From the NCBI RefSeq assembly GCF_000711715.1, contig NZ_JONN01000001.1:1302001-1366000 (forward strand): DNA of 64,000 bases, read 5' to 3'. Below are positions 61,677-64,000 of the stretch, piece after piece. The DNA is from Sphingomonas astaxanthinifaciens DSM 22298 (lineage in GTDB: Bacteria; Pseudomonadota; Alphaproteobacteria; Sphingomonadales; Sphingomonadaceae). Each line of letters opens with the position of its first letter. Positions within the stretch are counted from its first letter, which is position 1. Below the pieces are notes generated by a model that searched no databases, was not told the origin of the DNA, and saw only the letters and a list, made by a program, of their open reading frames with translations. A program made the position numbers and the translations under genes.

Positions 61677-62975
61677 CTAGCGGACCGCCGCCAGCTTGGG
61701 CTCCTCGCCATTGTCGAGCCCGTAGATGTCGGGCGCGTAGGCGAGGCTTCCGTCGGCTTCGGGGCGCACCGTCAGATAGGTGAGGAACACCGGCACGCCG
61801 GCGCCGAGCGCGACATTGAGTTCGGGCTGGCTGCTCGCGGCAACGGCATCGCGGCCCATTAGCCAGCGGCCGAGCCGCGGCGCATCCTCGAGCCGGACAC
61901 AGCCCGAGCTGAAGGTCCGCGCGGCCTCGTCGAACAGGTTCCGGGCGGGCGTATCGTGGAGATAGATGCCGAGCTCGTTCGGGAATTCGAACTTCATCGC
62001 GCCCATCATGTTGCCGCGGCCGGGCTTCTGCCGGACCCGCGCCTCGATCCGCCCGTCGGCGACGGCCTGCCAGTCGACGCTGGCGGGATCGATCACGCGC
62101 GCATCGGCGTCCCAGCCGGACAGCACCTCGTAATTCTTGGCCTTGAGCCAGCCGACGCCCTGGCGGAGGACGTTGGGCGCGATGTTGCTGGCGGCGAGGT
62201 CGACTGGCACGTTCCAGTAAGGATTGAAGGTCACCTGCCGAAGCGTGCCCGCCATCAGCGGGGTCTTCATCTCGGGCTTCCCGACGACGACCTTCATCCG
62301 GTCGACGACCTTGCCCTCGTCGATCATCATCAGCTGCTGGCTGGCGATGTCGACCAGCACGAAGCGGCCGTCGGACGGCAGCAGCCGCGCCCGGTCGAGG
62401 CTGCCACGCATCGCCCGGCTCGGCTCGCCAAGGAAGCGGCTGTCCTCGGCCGCGGCGGCCTTGAGCGCGGCATGGATCGGATTGACCTCGGCGGTCCGGC
62501 GGACGAGCGCGGCGAGATCGTCGCTCCGCGCCATGCCGGCGAGCACTTCGGCGGGGGTCGGGACCTTGGGCGCGAGCGCCGGGTCGGCGTAGATGACCTT
62601 TGCCCCGCCCGGCCAGCGCATCGCCTGCGCGTAGAGGATGAAGGCACTGCTCATCAGCCGCTCGGCCTCCTGGGCGGCGCCGGGCGTGCCGGCCTCGGCG
62701 TCGGCCAAAGCCTGCTCGATCGAGGCGGCAAGCTCGGGGCCGTCCTCGAAGCCGTCGAGCGGCGAGGTCTTGAGCGCCGCGGTCAGCGCCCCGATCGCCC
62801 GGGGCGACTCGAGCCAGAGGGGCTGGCTTCGGCCGGCATAGAAGGAGGAGACCGCGGCGGCGGTGGGAAGGCTCTCGGCGCTGACGGTAGCGGCAGCGGC
62901 CGGAACGGAAAGGGTCAGCGCGGCAATGGCTGCGGCAGCGCCCAGCAAGGAACGACGGAACACGGCAAATCTCAC
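61677..62975 (-). CDS. Periplasmic L,D-transpeptidase (YcbB-like)
   Basis: This 432-aa exported enzyme has a Sec signal (RRSLLGAAAAIAALTLSVPAAA) and a YkuD catalytic domain with the motif IYLHDTPARNLFDEAAR and FSSGCVRLED, whose His and Cys form the active site. The length and the upstream helical region match the YcbB/LdtD group, which forms 3-3 cross-links in peptidoglycan. VTFNPYWNVP is also typical. It lies downstream of the tRNA, convergent. Confidence 0.93.
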   Translation of the reverse strand: MRFAVFRRSLLGAAAAIAALTLSVPAAAATVSAESLPTAAAVSSFYAGRSQPLWLESPRAIGALTAALKTSPLDGFEDGPELAASIEQALADAEAGTPGAAQEAERLMSSAFILYAQAMRWPGGAKVIYADPALAPKVPTPAEVLAGMARSDDLAALVRRTAEVNPIHAALKAAAAEDSRFLGEPSRAMRGSLDRARLLPSDGRFVLVDIASQQLMMIDEGKVVDRMKVVVGKPEMKTPLMAGTLRQVTFNPYWNVPVDLAASNIAPNVLRQGVGWLKAKNYEVLSGWDADARVIDPASVDWQAVADGRIEARVRQKPGRGNMMGAMKFEFPNELGIYLHDTPARNLFDEAARTFSSGCVRLEDAPRLGRWLMGRDAVAASSQPELNVALGAGVPVFLTYLTVRPEADGSLAYAPDIYGLDNGEEPKLAAVR

Positions 62976-63023
62976 CTCGAAAGAGGAACTTGCCGCGTTT
63001 AACGCCCGGTCAACCGTAAGGGT

Positions 63024-63533
63024 TCAATGCGTGACGCTGCCCCCGATCCAGCGCTCGAGCCGGGCCTTGAAGCCGCGGCGGGGCGGGACGAAGATCGGGG
63101 TCTCGGCGGGCTCCGGCTCGGCCTCGGGATCGTAGAGCTCGAGGTTGCGCGGCAGGCGCGGGCGGAGCGTCTCGCGGCCGCGCATTACGTCCTCGGCCAG
63201 CGCCAGCGCGCGGTGCACGTCGTTGCCGGTGAAGGGCTTGAGAAGGAGCCCCAGGGCGAGGTCGGGCATGGCGAAGCCCGGCGCTCGGCCGGTCACGAAC
63301 AGGCAGGGCACGCCGATGTCGTTCAGCCGCACCGCGACCGAGAAGCCGGTCGAACCGCGGGCGAGGTGGAGATCGACCAGCGCGAGGTCGGGCTCGTCAT
63401 GCTCGAGGATTTCGAGCGCGCTGGCGAGGTCCTCGGCAATCCCGATCACCCGGTAGCGCGGATTGTCCTCGACCAGGTAACGCAGCGTCTCGGCCAGTGG
63501 CCGTTCGTCTTCGACGATCAGGATCTTGAGCAC
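63024..63533 (-). CDS. Stand-alone response regulator (receiver domain)
   Basis: This 169-aa protein is a receiver domain (LIVEDERPLAETL acidic pocket, phospho-Asp in LALVDLHLARG, CLFVTGRAPG and lysine in LLLKPFTG) followed by about 45 residues of acidic and Pro-rich sequence without an output domain. The start appears to be GTG at 63533. Such single-domain regulators relay phosphoryl groups from a kinase; no kinase is adjacent. A DnaA-box-like sequence lies just upstream. Confidence 0.85.
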   Translation of the reverse strand: MLKILIVEDERPLAETLRYLVEDNPRYRVIGIAEDLASALEILEHDEPDLALVDLHLARGSTGFSVAVRLNDIGVPCLFVTGRAPGFAMPDLALGLLLKPFTGNDVHRALALAEDVMRGRETLRPRLPRNLELYDPEAEPEPAETPIFVPPRRGFKARLERWIGGSVTH

Positions 63534-63564
63534 GTGGGCAATCCTCCCGGCGGCGGGGCCGCCC

Positions 63565-63573
63565 TGTGGATAA
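63565..63573 (-). promoter_or_regulatory. Consensus DnaA box
   Basis: TGTGGATAA (complement TTATCCACA) is a perfect DnaA box, single, 32 nt upstream of the response regulator start. One box is not an origin, but DnaA can act as a transcription regulator from such sites. Confidence 0.35.
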
Positions 63574-63637
63574 GATTGCCGGGCACCGGACGCCGCGCGA
63601 ATCCCGGATTCGCCACATTATCGGTGAACCGAATGAA

Positions 63638-63657
63638 ACTGACGCCAAGGCGTCAGT
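63638..63657. terminator. 20-bp palindrome after the SleB-type gene
   Basis: ACTGACGCC-AA-GGCGTCAGT is a 9-bp perfect inverted repeat with a 2-nt centre. On the minus strand it follows the hydrolase stop codon by 11 nt and is followed by TTTC. It may be a terminator or a dimeric regulator site; the very short loop favours a protein-binding site. Confidence 0.45.
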
Positions 63658-63668
63658 CGTCGCCCTCG

Positions 63669-64000
63669 TTAACTGCGGGCGAAGGCCCGGTAGAAAAGGT
63701 GTGCGCCGATCTTCTCGACCATGGCGAGGCGGCGGCCCCAACTCGGCGCGACATAATCGGCGTGATACCAAAGGACGTCGGAAGGCAGCGCGTCGGCGGC
63801 CTTGCTGACCGCGATGCGGGTGATCGCCTGGGCATAGGACCAGGAAGCGCTCGAGCGGTTGACCGCGGGCATCTTGCCCGAGCGCGGATTGACGAAGCTG
63901 AACTGCCAGGGCTGCTTCACCACCTCGCACCAGCTCGCCGGGTAAAGACCCGAGGCGGCGCGGTTCATGATCACTTCGGCCACCGCGAGCTGGCCGTCAA
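63669..64000 (-). CDS. SleB-type cell-wall hydrolase, C-terminal part (partial)
   Basis: The frame runs off the window end, so the N-terminus is missing. The visible 110 residues (DGQLAVAEVIMNRAASGLYP, then CEVVKQPWQFSF and a C-terminal WYHADYVAPSW) match the Hydrolase_2 (SleB) domain, which cleaves peptidoglycan glycan strands in spore-germination lytic enzymes and related proteins. The catalytic Glu would lie further upstream. The stop is TAA at 63669. Confidence 0.8.
   Translation of the reverse strand, partial: DGQLAVAEVIMNRAASGLYPASWCEVVKQPWQFSFVNPRSGKMPAVNRSSASWSYAQAITRIAVSKAADALPSDVLWYHADYVAPSWGRRLAMVEKIGAHLFYRAFARS

Overview
This is about 64 kb of high-GC chromosomal DNA from an alphaproteobacterium, most likely a member of the Sphingomonadales. 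The evidence is a CtrA response regulator behind TTAA half-sites and GANTC sites, a complete PhyR-NepR-EcfG general stress response locus with a PhyP-like kinase, the gene run argS-SPOR-SPOR-nagZ-scpA-scpB-tatABC, a polyproline beta-barrel protein of sphingomonad type, and paired GC-rich REP-like palindromes. I see no prophage, integrase, transposase, rRNA or CRISPR array; this is core chromosome with a few accessory genes.

Layout. 1-9.7 kb: tail of an unknown membrane protein, nadA, a membrane protein with an N-terminal TIR domain and C-terminal TPR repeats, secreted or membrane proteins of unknown role, one gene with an apparent frameshift in its signal peptide, arfB overlapping an RluA-type pseudouridine synthase, ctrA, a VIT-family transporter and bpt. 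9.8-22.3 kb, nearly all minus strand: an SfnG-like flavin monooxygenase, an ATP-grasp protein, DUF423, a succinate-semialdehyde dehydrogenase, and a TCA-cycle gene run mdh / small secreted protein / sucD / odhA / odhB / lpdA / PepSY protein. sucC is absent where it is often found. 22.3-30.5 kb: a Tyr/Gly-rich secreted protein, two tandem M20 peptidases, a PAP2 phosphatase, a COG4705 membrane protein, a chemoreceptor, zapE and a thioesterase. 30.6-38 kb: a stand-alone sdhB, heme oxygenase bphO convergent with bacteriophytochrome bphP, a one-cysteine peroxiredoxin and glnE.

38-42 kb is the general stress response locus. ecfG follows a 46-residue membrane protein whose promoter is a perfect EcfG site (GGAAC-N17-CGTT); phyR is next; nepR and a PhyP-like kinase diverge from it. 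A second perfect site (GGAAC-N16-CGTT) follows phyP on the plus strand and faces no gene. It leads into about 100 nt ending at a 16-pair hairpin that overlaps the 3' end of tatC, so I propose a stress-induced small RNA there. 42-49.2 kb holds tatCBA, scpBA, nagZ, two SPOR proteins and argS on the minus strand. 49.2-56.7 kb holds a periplasmic M48 protease with a DsbA-like partner, a beta-barrel protein, a membrane-tethered BTAD (SARP-like) regulator and a PD40 beta-propeller gene preceded by an 11-bp-period direct repeat. 56.8-64 kb holds a small zinc-ribbon-like protein, the DUF1501/DUF1800 pair, rlmE, an exopolyphosphatase, tRNA-Gln(CUG), an L,D-transpeptidase, a response regulator and the C-terminal part of a SleB-type cell-wall hydrolase.

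Functional links. BphO makes the biliverdin that BphP binds. BphP carries an HWE kinase module, the class that feeds PhyR in related bacteria. The Tat translocase serves the DUF1501 protein, which has a twin-arginine signal. All assignments rest on reading motifs by eye; no database search was run.
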